From: JAJFUV01 sp964561215
Lineage (GTDB): Bacteria; Acidobacteriota; Terriglobia; Bryobacterales; Bryobacteraceae
DNA: 64,000 nt
NCBI GenBank assembly: GCA_964561215.1
Contig: CAZLOS010000007.1
Span: 1 to 64,000, forward strand
Direction of reading: 5' to 3'
Every line of letters begins with the position of its first letter. The first letter of the stretch is position 1. The notes below the pieces were generated by a model. The model worked only from the letters and a program-made list of their open reading frames with translations, was not told the origin of the DNA and searched no databases. Shown in pieces: positions 26,162-34,937 of this stretch. The translations under genes and the position numbers were made by a program.

Positions 26162-28350
26162 GCTTTCCCCAGGTAGTACCGGCAAGCCGCGATCTTCTCG
26201 CGGATATCCAGCGGCAGATAGAAATACTGTATCGACGGCTCGTAACCGAATCGGGCATCCGCGCGCACGATGTCCAGAAACCCGGTGGCGAGACGGATTT
26301 CTTTTCTCAGCAGTTCCTTCACGCTTTCACCGCCCTTCTCTCTGATCGAGTGGAATCGCACGAAGTTGGCGATGCTCTCGAAGTAGAGCCCCACGGCACG
26401 GCTTACGCGCAGATCTGAAGCGACGTCGTTTCTGGCGGCTGCCGGAGCCAGCCTGGACGCGGCGGCTAAGCGTTCGATGCCGCCTTGCCAGCGCGCGGCC
26501 ATGCGCTCGAACACCCGCGCCACAATTTCGGGCCCGAAAGGACTCGTCCAGCTTAAGCTGTCGTAGCTGTGCAGGATGCGGGGCCGCTTGCCGGTACGCT
26601 GGGGCCACCAAGGGTGCGCCGGTCCCCACTGCACGACGCTCGAATAGACCAGCCCGTTAGTGAAAGGGTAGTCCGAGAAAGCCTCGGCGAAGATCTTCCA
26701 CGCCTGGAGCGCTTCGGCGCTTCCTCTCTTGCAATACAGGTCCGCTGCGACGCGGGCGACGGCCTCCTCCACGCTGGGCGCGTCTCCCCGGTAGAGCGCC
26801 TGCGCCGCGCTCCAGTTGGGCGATGGATAGGTGCCCAGCGTCCAGCTCGCCATTACGCCGCCGGCACCGGCCGAGCGAATGGCGGAGAACTTGCGCGCGA
26901 CAAGCCCCGGCACCGGGATGTAGGGCACCAGGCTCATCTCCCAGGTAGTTCCCACCTGCGCCTTGACCATGGTCTTCATGCCACGTTCGCGCGCCAGGCG
27001 CAAGTGCGCGGCGGCACGTGGGGAGGGCCCCGTGACGGACAGCGAATATTCGTCGACCACCGAGTGTACGCCTTCGCGCACGATGGGCGTTCCGCGCTCG
27101 AAGTCCACCATCAGTGTCACCGTCGGCGGCAGGGCGGCGATGAATTCCGCCTGCGGGTCGGCTTCGTGGAAGTTCCAGCTCCAGTCCCAGGCGATGATAT
27201 GCGCGTCGGGTTTGACGCTGCGTGCTCCTTTCTCGATCAGGCCCACCACTTCACCGACCACCTCTTGCGGCCGGCGCGCCCGGCAGCGGGGGCATTCGGG
27301 CTCCTTGGCCACGGAGTAGCAATTGGTGGGATTTTCCGAGATTGTGATCAGAAACGCGCCCGCGAGCTTGGGCGCGGCACGGAACAGGGCGGCGGTAGCC
27401 TGTTCGAGATATTTCCTGACGGGCGCGGTCGAGGTGCACATGGACCAAAGCCCGTCGCCCGGCCGTCCCGGCGCGCCCTTGATCTCCGCGTGTTTCGAGA
27501 AGAATCCGGCCGGCATGCCACGCGGTTCATTGAGATATAAGTAGACCGTGAGGCCGTACCGGGCGGCTTCGGCGATGAGGCCGTTCAGCCGCCGCATGCG
27601 CGCATCGAGGCCCGTGCCTATCTCGCCGAAAATATCCGTGCGCACCAAGTCGCGCAGGACGGCGTGCAGCCAGATGGAGGACAGACCCAACCGCGCCATG
27701 TTCTCGAGCACGCCGGCAGGGTAGTACGCCTCGAAGTCCTTTTCGTTGAGAATGTCGCCGAACAGGGCGGTGTACGGAAACGCGATGCGCGGCTCGAGCG
27801 CCGTCTCGCCGCGAGCGCCTGCCCACGGGTTGCGTGCCATCGGGCGCGCCAGCTCGTCGAGGAAGCCGTACCGCGGCTGTTCGGGTCCGTGGAGCGCAAT
27901 GCGGAAATGCTCCGGCACGGTGCTTCCCGGCGAGCCAGCCGCCATGCGCACCTTCGCGCAATCCGGCTTAGGCCCGAGGTGCCCTACATAGAACGCGTCG
28001 TGCGCCAGCAGTTCGGTAATTTCGCTCTCGCTCATGCGCGCCAGGATCGACAGTTGATCCATGGGAACGAAATCCCAGTTGCGGCAAAGCGTCTTGAAGC
28101 GCAGACGCCTCGCGAAACGCTCGTCCACGCCCTGCCGGCCCAGCCCCAGCGAGCGCGCCAGCGCCTGGACGTTCGACCGCGTCGCGCCCAGCGCCTCGGC
28201 GATGCGTTCTACCGGCGCCAGATCCCAATTGCGCCAGACAAGCTGGTGCGCGGCGCTCGGAAAATAGGGCTCGACAGTGCAACCCGGCGTGGCTGCAAGC
28301 ACCGAGGAGACGGTCCCAACGAATTCACGCCGCGTCAAAACATGTGCCAT
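26158..28350 (-). CDS. Exported barrel-like protein with duplicated helix-turn-helix-like N-terminal repeats
   Basis: About 730 residues; I do not recognise the family with certainty. The ATG at 28350 opens MAHVLTRREFVGTV, a Tat-like leader. Two related units follow, each starting with a W-R/C-R-N-W-D segment: RNWDLAPVERIAEALGATRS and RNWDFVPMDQLSILARMSES. In both, the sequence after NWD reads like a helix-turn-helix. The rest resembles a glycoside-hydrolase-type barrel: YLYLNEPRGMPAGFF, a possible acidic pair in AFLITISENPTN, a CxxC pair in CPRCR, and IIAWDWSWNFHEADP. No assignable catalytic residues. The stop overlaps rpmB by four bases on the opposite strand. Possibly a carbohydrate-active or carbohydrate-binding protein. 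Confidence 0.6.
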   Translation of the reverse strand: MAHVLTRREFVGTVSSVLAATPGCTVEPYFPSAAHQLVWRNWDLAPVERIAEALGATRSNVQALARSLGLGRQGVDERFARRLRFKTLCRNWDFVPMDQLSILARMSESEITELLAHDAFYVGHLGPKPDCAKVRMAAGSPGSTVPEHFRIALHGPEQPRYGFLDELARPMARNPWAGARGETALEPRIAFPYTALFGDILNEKDFEAYYPAGVLENMARLGLSSIWLHAVLRDLVRTDIFGEIGTGLDARMRRLNGLIAEAARYGLTVYLYLNEPRGMPAGFFSKHAEIKGAPGRPGDGLWSMCTSTAPVRKYLEQATAALFRAAPKLAGAFLITISENPTNCYSVAKEPECPRCRARRPQEVVGEVVGLIEKGARSVKPDAHIIAWDWSWNFHEADPQAEFIAALPPTVTLMVDFERGTPIVREGVHSVVDEYSLSVTGPSPRAAAHLRLARERGMKTMVKAQVGTTWEMSLVPYIPVPGLVARKFSAIRSAGAGGVMASWTLGTYPSPNWSAAQALYRGDAPSVEEAVARVAADLYCKRGSAEALQAWKIFAEAFSDYPFTNGLVYSSVVQWGPAHPWWPQRTGKRPRILHSYDSLSWTSPFGPEIVARVFERMAARWQGGIERLAAASRLAPAAARNDVASDLRVSRAVGLYFESIANFVRFHSIREKGGESVKELLRKEIRLATGFLDIVRADARFGYEPSIQYFYLPLDIREKIAACRYYLGKA

Positions 28351-28418
28351 GTGCTCGATCAATGCCTCCAGCAAGATATAATGACTGCTTAACGCCCCAC
28401 ACAACAAGGAGATTTCTG

Positions 28419-29639
28419 ATGAGTACACCGTGGAAGACCGATCAGTGGTTCACCAGCAATTGGAACTGGCTTCCGGAAGTGCGCCAAAACATGCATTTCC
28501 CCGCCAAGATCCGGATCCACGACGTGTCGCTGCGCGATGGCGAACAACAGACCGGTATCGCATACAATCGCGCCGACAAGGTCGCCATCGCGAAGAAGCT
28601 GGATGAAGCGGGCGTGCATCGTATTGAAGCCGGTATGCCCGCCGTCAGCGGCGAAGACGAAGCCGCCATCAAGGACATCCTCGCGTTGGGCTTGAAAGCC
28701 GAGATCTTCTCCTTCGCCCGCTGCATGCCCTCGGACGTGAAGCTCGCGAAAGAGTGCGGCGTCAAGGGTATCATCACCGAGATCCCTTCCAGCGAGCACA
28801 TGGTGAAGAACGCCTATGCCAAGGACATGGACTGGGCCATCAAGAGTTCCATCGATACCACGCTCGCCGCGAAGGAAGCCGGCCTCTACACGGTGTTTTT
28901 CACCATCGACTCGACCCGCAGCGAACTGGACCGCTACATGGACCTGATCGAGAAGGTGTCGACCGAAGGGCATATGGACGCTCTCACGGTGGCGGACTCG
29001 TTCGGCGGGGTCACGCCGCAGGCGCTCAGCGTGGTGATCGCGAAGCTGAAGGCGCGCTTCAAGCAGCCCATTGAAATCCACTGCCACGAAGATTTCGGCA
29101 TCGGCGTGGCCAACACGATCGCGGCCCTGGCGGCGGGCGCCGAGGTGGCGCACGTCACGGTGTCGGCCATCGGCGAACGCGCCGGCAACGTGCCGCTCGA
29201 AGACACCGTCCTGAGCCTGAAGATGCTCTATGGCGTGGACACCGGCGTCAAGACCGAGAAGTTTTACGAGCTTTCGAAACTCGTGCAGAAGTTGTCCGGC
29301 TTCCAGCTTCCGCCGAACCGTCCCATCGTTGGCGATTCGCTTCTCTACATCGAATCGGGCGTGGTCGGCATGTTCCACCGCCGCTGCCACAAGGCGGCGC
29401 CGCTCCAGTACATGCCGTTCCTGCCGGAGACCGTGGGCCGTCCGGGCGTGGACATCGCGCTCGGCAAAGGCAGCGGCCAGGCCAACATCGAAGAGTTCCT
29501 CGAGCGCCGCGGCCGGACCGCCACGCCCGAGCAGATCAACGAACTGGTGGCGCGCGTCAAGCAGCTCGGCATCGAGAAGAAAGCCTTGCTCACGGACGCC
29601 GAATTCGACGGCCTCCTGACGGCCGTCCTCGGGAAGTAA
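28419..29639 (+). CDS. Homocitrate/isopropylmalate/citramalate synthase-like DRE-TIM enzyme
   Basis: 406 residues. Members condense acetyl-CoA with a 2-oxo acid. The DRE-TIM metallolyase signature is present: VSLRDGEQQTG (Arg/Asp/Glu), metal histidines in IHCHEDFGIGVANT, and SAIGERAGNVPLED. The C-terminal LeuA regulatory domain of true isopropylmalate synthase is absent, so homocitrate- or citramalate-type chemistry is more likely. Start ATG 28419 has AAGGAG eight bases upstream. Three bases separate it from the phosphate butyryltransferase gene, so the two are probably co-expressed. Divergent from the 26158-28350 gene. Confidence 0.85.
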   Translation: MSTPWKTDQWFTSNWNWLPEVRQNMHFPAKIRIHDVSLRDGEQQTGIAYNRADKVAIAKKLDEAGVHRIEAGMPAVSGEDEAAIKDILALGLKAEIFSFARCMPSDVKLAKECGVKGIITEIPSSEHMVKNAYAKDMDWAIKSSIDTTLAAKEAGLYTVFFTIDSTRSELDRYMDLIEKVSTEGHMDALTVADSFGGVTPQALSVVIAKLKARFKQPIEIHCHEDFGIGVANTIAALAAGAEVAHVTVSAIGERAGNVPLEDTVLSLKMLYGVDTGVKTEKFYELSKLVQKLSGFQLPPNRPIVGDSLLYIESGVVGMFHRRCHKAAPLQYMPFLPETVGRPGVDIALGKGSGQANIEEFLERRGRTATPEQINELVARVKQLGIEKKALLTDAEFDGLLTAVLGK

Positions 29640-29642
29640 GTC

Positions 29643-30551
29643 ATGTTCCGCACGTTGGATGAAGTTGTCGAAGCAGCGCGCGGCCGGCGGTGGGTGAAAA
29701 TTGCCATCGCCGCCGCGCAGGATATTGATTGCGTCGAAGCCATGAAGCAGGCTCGGGAGATGGAGCTTGCCGATGGGATCTTCGTAGGCAACGGCGACAA
29801 GATCACGGCCCTGGCGCGCGAGGCGGGCTACGAGATTCCGTCCGGGCAGATCATACACGAACCCGACGATGCGGAGGCCGCGCGCAAGGCCATTGCTTTG
29901 ATCCGCGAGGGCAAGGCCGACCTGCTCATGAAGGGCAAGATCAAGACGTCGGCTCTGGTGAAGGCCGTTCTCGACAAGGATCACGGTCTGCGTACGGGGC
30001 GCCTTCTGAGCCAGGTGATCGTCTTCCAGGTGCCCGGCTTCAACCGCCTGATGATCTCGACCGACGCCGCCATCAACATCGCGCCGACGCTCGCGCACAA
30101 GGCCGAGCTGATCCGCAACACGGTGGAAGTGGCTCACATGCTGGGCATCGAGAAACCCAACGTGGCGCTGCTGTGCGCGCTCGAATTTCCCAACCCCGAC
30201 ATGCCCGCCACCATCGACGCCGCCGCGTTGACGTTGATGAACCGGCGCGGGCAGATCAACGGATGTTACGTGGAGGGGCCCATCGCGCTCGATGTCCCGC
30301 TCAGCAAGTTCGCCGCGGAGCGCAAGGGCATCTCCAGTCCACTGGCCGAGAACACGGACATCTTCATCTCACCGGATATCGAGGCCGCGAATATCCTTTA
30401 CCGCGCCATCCTGTACTTCGCCAAGGGTGAAAGCGGCGGCATCGTGGTGGGTGCGCGCGTACCGCTGATCCTGCTTTCGCGCGCGGAAGCGCCGGAAACC
30501 AAGATCCGCTCCATCGCTCTCGCGGTTCTCGCCGCGCGCGCGAAGATGTAG
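29643..30551 (+). CDS. ptb: Phosphate butyryltransferase/acetyltransferase family protein
   Basis: 302 residues, the size of Ptb rather than of long Pta. It exchanges CoA of an acyl-CoA for phosphate. The family core is visible in VKIAIAAAQD, ADLLMKGKIKTSALVKAVLD, NRLMISTDAAINIAPT and YVEGPIALDVPLS. A kinase partner (butyrate or acetate kinase) is not in the window. It lies between a DRE-TIM synthase and the ATP synthase F0 genes, all on the same strand with gaps under 10 bp or overlaps. The acyl chain specificity cannot be read from sequence. Confidence 0.85.
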   Translation: MFRTLDEVVEAARGRRWVKIAIAAAQDIDCVEAMKQAREMELADGIFVGNGDKITALAREAGYEIPSGQIIHEPDDAEAARKAIALIREGKADLLMKGKIKTSALVKAVLDKDHGLRTGRLLSQVIVFQVPGFNRLMISTDAAINIAPTLAHKAELIRNTVEVAHMLGIEKPNVALLCALEFPNPDMPATIDAAALTLMNRRGQINGCYVEGPIALDVPLSKFAAERKGISSPLAENTDIFISPDIEAANILYRAILYFAKGESGGIVVGARVPLILLSRAEAPETKIRSIALAVLAARAKM

Positions 30552-30560
30552 GAGCCGCCG

Positions 30561-30773
30561 ATGACCGGGCAGCTCAAAAGCGTGGGCCGCTTGCTGGGGC
30601 TCGCCTTCGTGCTGCCCACCAACGTGGTGGTCGGCTACGGCATCGGGTATCTGCTCGACCACATCTTCTCCACGCACTTTCTTTACATTGTGTTTCTTCT
30701 GCTGGGTATTGCCGCCGGTTTCATCTCCCTGATCCGCGAGATACAGAAGGGCATCCGGAATGACCAGGGATGA
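30561..30773 (+). CDS. atpZ: AtpZ/AtpI-type F0F1 ATPase-associated membrane protein
   Basis: 70 residues with two transmembrane helices (around LGLAFVLPTNVVVGYGIGYL and FLYIVFLLLGIAAGFISLI) and a short basic tail. This is the two-helix arrangement of the small AtpZ family found ahead of atpI and atpB, implicated in Mg2+/Ca2+ handling or ATP synthase assembly. GGAG lies just before the ATG. The end overlaps the next gene by 14 bp. Confidence 0.8.
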   Translation: MTGQLKSVGRLLGLAFVLPTNVVVGYGIGYLLDHIFSTHFLYIVFLLLGIAAGFISLIREIQKGIRNDQG

Positions 30774-31140
30774 GCAGTATTTCGCCCGAGCCGTCAAGCG
30801 CATCGAACTTCTCACCCTGATTCTGGGGGTCGCCGGGGTGCTCGTGGCCTTTGTGCGCGGCGGCGCGGCGGCGGGGATCGGCTTCCTGGCCGGCGCCGCG
30901 GGCTCTTACCTTAACTTCCGCTGGATCAGGCAGATGGTGGCGGGTTTCGGCGCGGCCACCCGCATCAAGAAGCGCCACGCCGTCCTTTTTGGACTTCGTT
31001 ATCTTATATTCGGCGTCGCCGTCTATGTTATAGTGAAGTACTTCCAGATCAACGCGGTGGCCGCGTTGATCGGGTTTTTGACGGCGGTTGGCGCCGTCAT
31101 TTTGGAAATCCTGTACGAGTTAATCCATGCCGGAACATGA
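30760..31140 (+). CDS. atpI: ATP synthase subunit I
   Basis: 126 residues with four predicted hydrophobic segments and a short cytoplasmic loop rich in basic residues (RIKKRHAVLFGLR), as in the ATP synthase I family that assists c-ring assembly. It overlaps both its upstream neighbour (14 bp) and atpB (14 bp), a compact arrangement typical of F0 operons. Identification rests mainly on topology and position. Confidence 0.75.
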   Translation: MTRDEQYFARAVKRIELLTLILGVAGVLVAFVRGGAAAGIGFLAGAAGSYLNFRWIRQMVAGFGAATRIKKRHAVLFGLRYLIFGVAVYVIVKYFQINAVAALIGFLTAVGAVILEILYELIHAGT

Positions 31141-31864
31141 ACTCTGGATCACGGCCCTATTCAATAACTACCTGCCGGGCATAGGGAACGCCGCTCTGGC
31201 GTTGGTTGGACTTCACGCCGAAAACCCGGCGAAGCCCTGGGCCAATTACATCACCGTGCAGTTTCTGGTGGCATTGCTGTTGGTGGCGGTTTTCGCCTAT
31301 TTGAAGCCGCGTCTCTCGGTGGACCGCCCGGGCACGCTGCAACATATTTTTGAAGTGATTTACGACTTTCTGCGCGGCCAGGCCGACGATGTAGTGGGCC
31401 ACCAGGGTATAAAGTACATCGCCTTTTTTGGAACCATCTTCCTGTTTGTGCTCACCTGCAATCTGATCGGCATCATTCCGGCGTTTGAATCGCCGACCAT
31501 GTCGCCGCCGGTTCCGCTCGGTTGCGCAGTGGCGGTTTTTCTCTATTACCACCTGATGGGTATTAAGCAGCACGGGATTGGCAAATACCTGGCGGAGTTC
31601 GCGGGTCCGGTGCCGGCCATGGCGCCGCTCATGGTGCCTATCGAGATCATCAGCCACTCGGCGCGTCTGCTCTCGCTCACCGTCCGCTTGTACGCCAACA
31701 TGTACGCCGGCGAGCAGGTGACGTTGGTCTTCCTGGGCCTCACGTATTTGGTGGCCCCGGCGGCATTCATGGGCCTGCACGTGTTCGTATCTTTCCTGCA
31801 GGCGTTCGTCTTCGCGTTGCTGGCCATGATTTATGTGTCCGGCGCGGTGGGCGAAGAACACTAA
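31127..31864 (+). CDS. atpB: F0F1 ATP synthase subunit a
   Basis: 245 residues with five to six transmembrane segments. The essential stator arginine is R187 in SLTVRLYANMYAGE, the signature helix that faces the c-ring. NLIGIIPAFESPT and the late helix FVSFLQAFVFALLAMIYVSGA (with the conserved glutamine) are also present. Forms the ion half-channels of F0. Ends 100 bp before atpE. Confidence 0.95.
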   Translation: MPEHELWITALFNNYLPGIGNAALALVGLHAENPAKPWANYITVQFLVALLLVAVFAYLKPRLSVDRPGTLQHIFEVIYDFLRGQADDVVGHQGIKYIAFFGTIFLFVLTCNLIGIIPAFESPTMSPPVPLGCAVAVFLYYHLMGIKQHGIGKYLAEFAGPVPAMAPLMVPIEIISHSARLLSLTVRLYANMYAGEQVTLVFLGLTYLVAPAAFMGLHVFVSFLQAFVFALLAMIYVSGAVGEEH

Positions 31865-31964
31865 TTCATAACGGCTTTTTCGCCTCCAGCGTGAGCCCGG
31901 CTGCTTGAGGATGACGGGGACCACCTCCTGGAAGCAAGTTCATAACACAAGGAGCAACAACACA

Positions 31965-32261
31965 ATGAGAGCAAAGCTGTTCATGCTTCTGGCTGTCCTG
32001 CTGATCGCGGCCAGCCCGATTTACGCGGCCGATGGCCAGGGCGGCACCAACTGGGTGGCGCTCACCAGCGGCTTCTCGATGGCAATCGCGTCCGCCGGTT
32101 GCGGCATCGCCCAGGCGAAGGCCGTGGCATCGGCTTGCGAAGGCATGGCGCGCAACCCGGGTGCTTCGGCGGCCATCCGGTTCGCCCTGATTCTCGGCTT
32201 GGTGCTGATTGAATCCCTGGCGCTATACACGCTGGTGATCATCATCCTCCAGGTCAAGTAG
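31965..32261 (+). CDS. atpE: F0F1 ATP synthase subunit c (with signal-like N-terminus)
   Basis: 98 residues. A cleavable-looking leader (MRAKLFMLLAVLLIAASPIYA) precedes the two-helix hairpin. The polar loop is ARNPGA (R63). The ion-binding carboxylate is E83 in LIESLALY. Q50 lies 33 residues before E83, and S84 and Y88 follow it, the same spacing as Q32/E65/S66/Y70 of Ilyobacter Na+-binding rings; the T67 equivalent is leucine. Coupling ion is therefore uncertain. Start 31965 is supported by AAGGAG upstream. No atpF, H, A, G, D or C genes follow. Confidence 0.93.
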   Translation: MRAKLFMLLAVLLIAASPIYAADGQGGTNWVALTSGFSMAIASAGCGIAQAKAVASACEGMARNPGASAAIRFALILGLVLIESLALYTLVIIILQVK

Positions 32262-32276
32262 TTTTTCTTTCCAGCC

Positions 32277-32312
32277 AAAGAGCGCGCTCTCCAAAAGGTG
32301 GGCGCGCTCTTT
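32277..32312 (+). terminator. Hairpin terminator after atpE
   Basis: A perfect 11-bp stem (AAAGAGCGCGC paired with GCGCGCTCTTT) with a 14-nt loop, starting 16 bp after the atpE stop. The stem ends in three T residues and is followed by GTGTTTGTGG, so the T tract is short. It ends the operon that starts at 28419. Confidence 0.8.
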
Positions 32313-32356
32313 GTGTTTGTGGGGCTGTTCCCTGACAGAGGCCGTGGTCAGGGCTC

Positions 32357-33619
32357 CTACTTCGCGATCAGCGCCTCGTACCTGGCCTTGCCCGCCGTGT
32401 CCACGAAGCTCGCTTTCAGTCCGCCTGGTCCCGCTTCCAGCACCGTAAAGCCGTAAAACGAACCTGCGTACAGCGTGCGAGGGCCGGACTTGGCCGGGCG
32501 GATCCCCTGGCCCGCGGCGCTGTTCACGATAAAGTGCACGCCGGCGTCCGGTGCCATATGCTGCACGATGTGGTCATGCCCGGCCATGTAAATGTTGGCC
32601 CGGTTTCTCAGGATCGGCAGCAGGATCTTGTCGTAGCCCGGCGTGTCGCCCTGCCCGGCATTCGAGTAAATCGGGCAGTGCCCGTAAACCACTTTCCAGC
32701 GCGCCTTCGACCGGCCCAGTTCGCGATCCAGCCACCTGAGCTGCGTATCGGACAATGCCGGCGTGCAAAGCGCGAAGAACTGCACCGGACCGGCGGTAAA
32801 CGTGTAATAGAGGGCCGGCATTCGCCACGACTTGCTCCTGGCCGAGTACAGGATCTCGGCTGCCGGACTGTCGGCGAAGCCCCAGTCATGATTGCCGGTG
32901 ACGGCGTAGACGGGAATGCCCAGCCGGTCGTATTGTTCCACCCAGGGAGCTTTCCAGCGCGGATCGTCGAGGCCCGTCACGCCTTCCGGCAGGATGTTGT
33001 CGCCTGTCGTGATGCCGAGGTCGAAGCGCCGTTTCCGGTGCGCGGCAAGGGCGGCTGCCGCGGTGCGCTTCATGTCTTCCCTGCCGGTGCCGAAATCGCT
33101 GAACGCCAGCACACGGATGGACTTGCGGGCCGGAATTGCCTCGAACACCGGTGGAGGCTCTTGCAGGAAGGCCGGCAGGACCGCCCCGCGAGCGCCACTT
33201 ACCCAGCGCTGGTGCTCCGCGGTCAGGCTCTCCAGGGATTTCGCATCGCCTTGGCTGCGGGCCAAGGCGAGCCGCTTCTCGAACAACTGACCCAGTTGGC
33301 GGGCGCGATGGGCGCGTAGTTGGTCCAGGGCCAGCACGGAAACCTCCGCGTCGCGGTCCGTGGTGGCGTGCCGCTCCAGGAATTCGAGCACGGCCGGGTC
33401 GGCAAGGCGGCCCAGCCTGTCCACTACGAACTTGCGAACCTCGGGGGAAGGATCGGAATCGCCCACACGCAGCATGGGTTCGATCATGGATTGGTCGAAC
33501 TTCCGCAGCAGTTGCCGGATCGTCTCGACGCGCTTCTGGCTGTCCGCCTCGGCAAGGATGGCAGCCGGGTCGACGGCCGGCGCCTGGAAGAGCAAAAGGG
33601 CAAGGATGATGCTGGTCAT
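32357..33619 (-). CDS. Secreted metallophosphatase with HEAT-like N-terminal region
   Basis: 420 residues. A short signal peptide precedes an alpha-helical region (to about residue 150) with HEAT-like features such as DPSPEVRKFVVDRLGRLADP. The calcineurin-like phosphatase domain follows with all metal motifs: FSDFGTG, TTGDNI, TGNHDWG, YGHCPIYS and AGHDH. The motif set and spacing resemble tartrate-resistant (purple) acid phosphatases. Probably periplasmic phosphomonoesterase; substrate unknown. Stop 12 bp ahead of the next minus-strand region, downstream of the Gfo/Idh/MocA gene. Confidence 0.82.
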   Translation of the reverse strand: MTSIILALLLFQAPAVDPAAILAEADSQKRVETIRQLLRKFDQSMIEPMLRVGDSDPSPEVRKFVVDRLGRLADPAVLEFLERHATTDRDAEVSVLALDQLRAHRARQLGQLFEKRLALARSQGDAKSLESLTAEHQRWVSGARGAVLPAFLQEPPPVFEAIPARKSIRVLAFSDFGTGREDMKRTAAAALAAHRKRRFDLGITTGDNILPEGVTGLDDPRWKAPWVEQYDRLGIPVYAVTGNHDWGFADSPAAEILYSARSKSWRMPALYYTFTAGPVQFFALCTPALSDTQLRWLDRELGRSKARWKVVYGHCPIYSNAGQGDTPGYDKILLPILRNRANIYMAGHDHIVQHMAPDAGVHFIVNSAAGQGIRPAKSGPRTLYAGSFYGFTVLEAGPGGLKASFVDTAGKARYEALIAK

Positions 33620-33631
33620 TGGTGAGTAGTC

Positions 33632-34885
33632 TCAGCTCGCGTACGGGTGGATGTATGGCGCGCGATACGGACGCTGGAGCAACCGCGCGGCCTTCGGATT
33701 GTCCAGAATCTGTTCACGCTGCAGATCCCAGTTTACGGTGGTCCCCGTGCGGTAGCTGATCATCGCCAACTGCACGGCGGCGGTCGACCACCAGGCGTCC
33801 TCCGGCTGGCAGGAGGGAGTGCGTCGCGAGCGGACGCAATCGAGGAAGTCGGCCATGTGCAGAGTGCCGGCGTCGCTCGCGACTGCAGTGACCCGGCGTT
33901 CCTCACCCTTCCGGCGCGGAATGGCGATCCAGCGATCGTCGGTGACGAAGACGGTCTCCTTTTCGCCATAGAAGAAGATGCCGTTGTTGACTTCCGGCGC
34001 CCATTCCGCCGCGCCCCAGATGCGGTGGCGCCACACCAGCGGGCATGCGCCGAATTCGAAATGCGCGGTGAGCGTGTCGGGCGTGGTGATCTTGCCCTTT
34101 AATTCGTAGATTCCGCCGGAAGCATTCACCATGCGCGGCGTTCTCTCGCCCAGGATGTGGCGGGCGGCGTCGATCAAGTGGATGCCCCAGTCCACCAAAT
34201 GCCCGTTGCCCACGGCAGCCTCCAGGCGCCAGTTCTTGTGACCCACGGCGGGACTGTAAGGGATCTTCGGGCCGGGTCCGCACCAAAGGTCCCAATCGAG
34301 AGCGGGAGGAGGAGGCACCGGCGTGGGGTCCGGCGTCGAGGCCTGGAAGTAGATGTTCGCATCAACCTGCACGATGCGCCCGGCATTCCCGTCGCGGATG
34401 TAGCGGCCGGCCTGCCGGATGGCCTCGGCCTGGCGGCGCTGGAAGCCGATTTCGACCACGCCCCTGGAACGCTTGGCCGCGTCGATCATCGCCCGGCCTT
34501 CGCGGACATCGTAGGCGAGCGGCTTCTCGCAATAAATGTCGAGGTTGCGGCGGCAGGCGTCGATGAACGGCAGCGCGTGCCAGTGCGGCGGGGTGGCGAT
34601 GATCACGGCCTGCAGGCCGGCGAAGCCCAGCAGGTCGCGGTAATGCTTGAAGGTGCGGGGGCGGCGGCCCTGCACCTTTTCCACCTCGGCGGCGGCACCG
34701 GCCAGGTGATCGCTATCCACGTCGCACAATGCGACGCACTCCACACCACCTACTTTGAAGGCGGCGTTGAGATCCACCATCCCATACCAGCCGCAGCCGA
34801 TGACGCCGACTTTGATTTTCGGAGCCGCCTGCACGGCCACGGCAAGACTTCCCAGGAACTCGCGACGGTTTTGCATCAGTCCCAT
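33632..34885 (-). CDS. Tat-exported Gfo/Idh/MocA-family oxidoreductase
   Basis: 417 residues. The N-terminus MGLMQNRREFLGSLAVAVQA is a Tat leader. The Rossmann domain shows GVIGCGWYGMVD, CDVDSDHL and the nicotinamide-site EKPLAYD. The C-terminal substrate domain includes GNGHLVDWGIHLIDAARH with the catalytic D/H pair. Exported Gfo/Idh proteins that keep their cofactor through folded export are frequent in Acidobacteriota and Planctomycetes and act on sugars or cyclitols. Starts at 34885 and 34876 are both possible. It is 13 bp upstream of the phosphatase gene on the same strand, so the two may be one unit. Confidence 0.85.
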   Translation of the reverse strand: MGLMQNRREFLGSLAVAVQAAPKIKVGVIGCGWYGMVDLNAAFKVGGVECVALCDVDSDHLAGAAAEVEKVQGRRPRTFKHYRDLLGFAGLQAVIIATPPHWHALPFIDACRRNLDIYCEKPLAYDVREGRAMIDAAKRSRGVVEIGFQRRQAEAIRQAGRYIRDGNAGRIVQVDANIYFQASTPDPTPVPPPPALDWDLWCGPGPKIPYSPAVGHKNWRLEAAVGNGHLVDWGIHLIDAARHILGERTPRMVNASGGIYELKGKITTPDTLTAHFEFGACPLVWRHRIWGAAEWAPEVNNGIFFYGEKETVFVTDDRWIAIPRRKGEERRVTAVASDAGTLHMADFLDCVRSRRTPSCQPEDAWWSTAAVQLAMISYRTGTTVNWDLQREQILDNPKAARLLQRPYRAPYIHPYAS

Positions 34886-34937
34886 GATAGCGGCAGATTA
34901 TTGCCCCTGTGCCACGACATTCATCCTGACAGCGTCG

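Noticed and set aside
28389..30137. 582-codon minus-strand open frame
   Set aside because: Antisense to the DRE-TIM synthase and phosphate butyryltransferase genes; long antisense frames are expected at this GC content.
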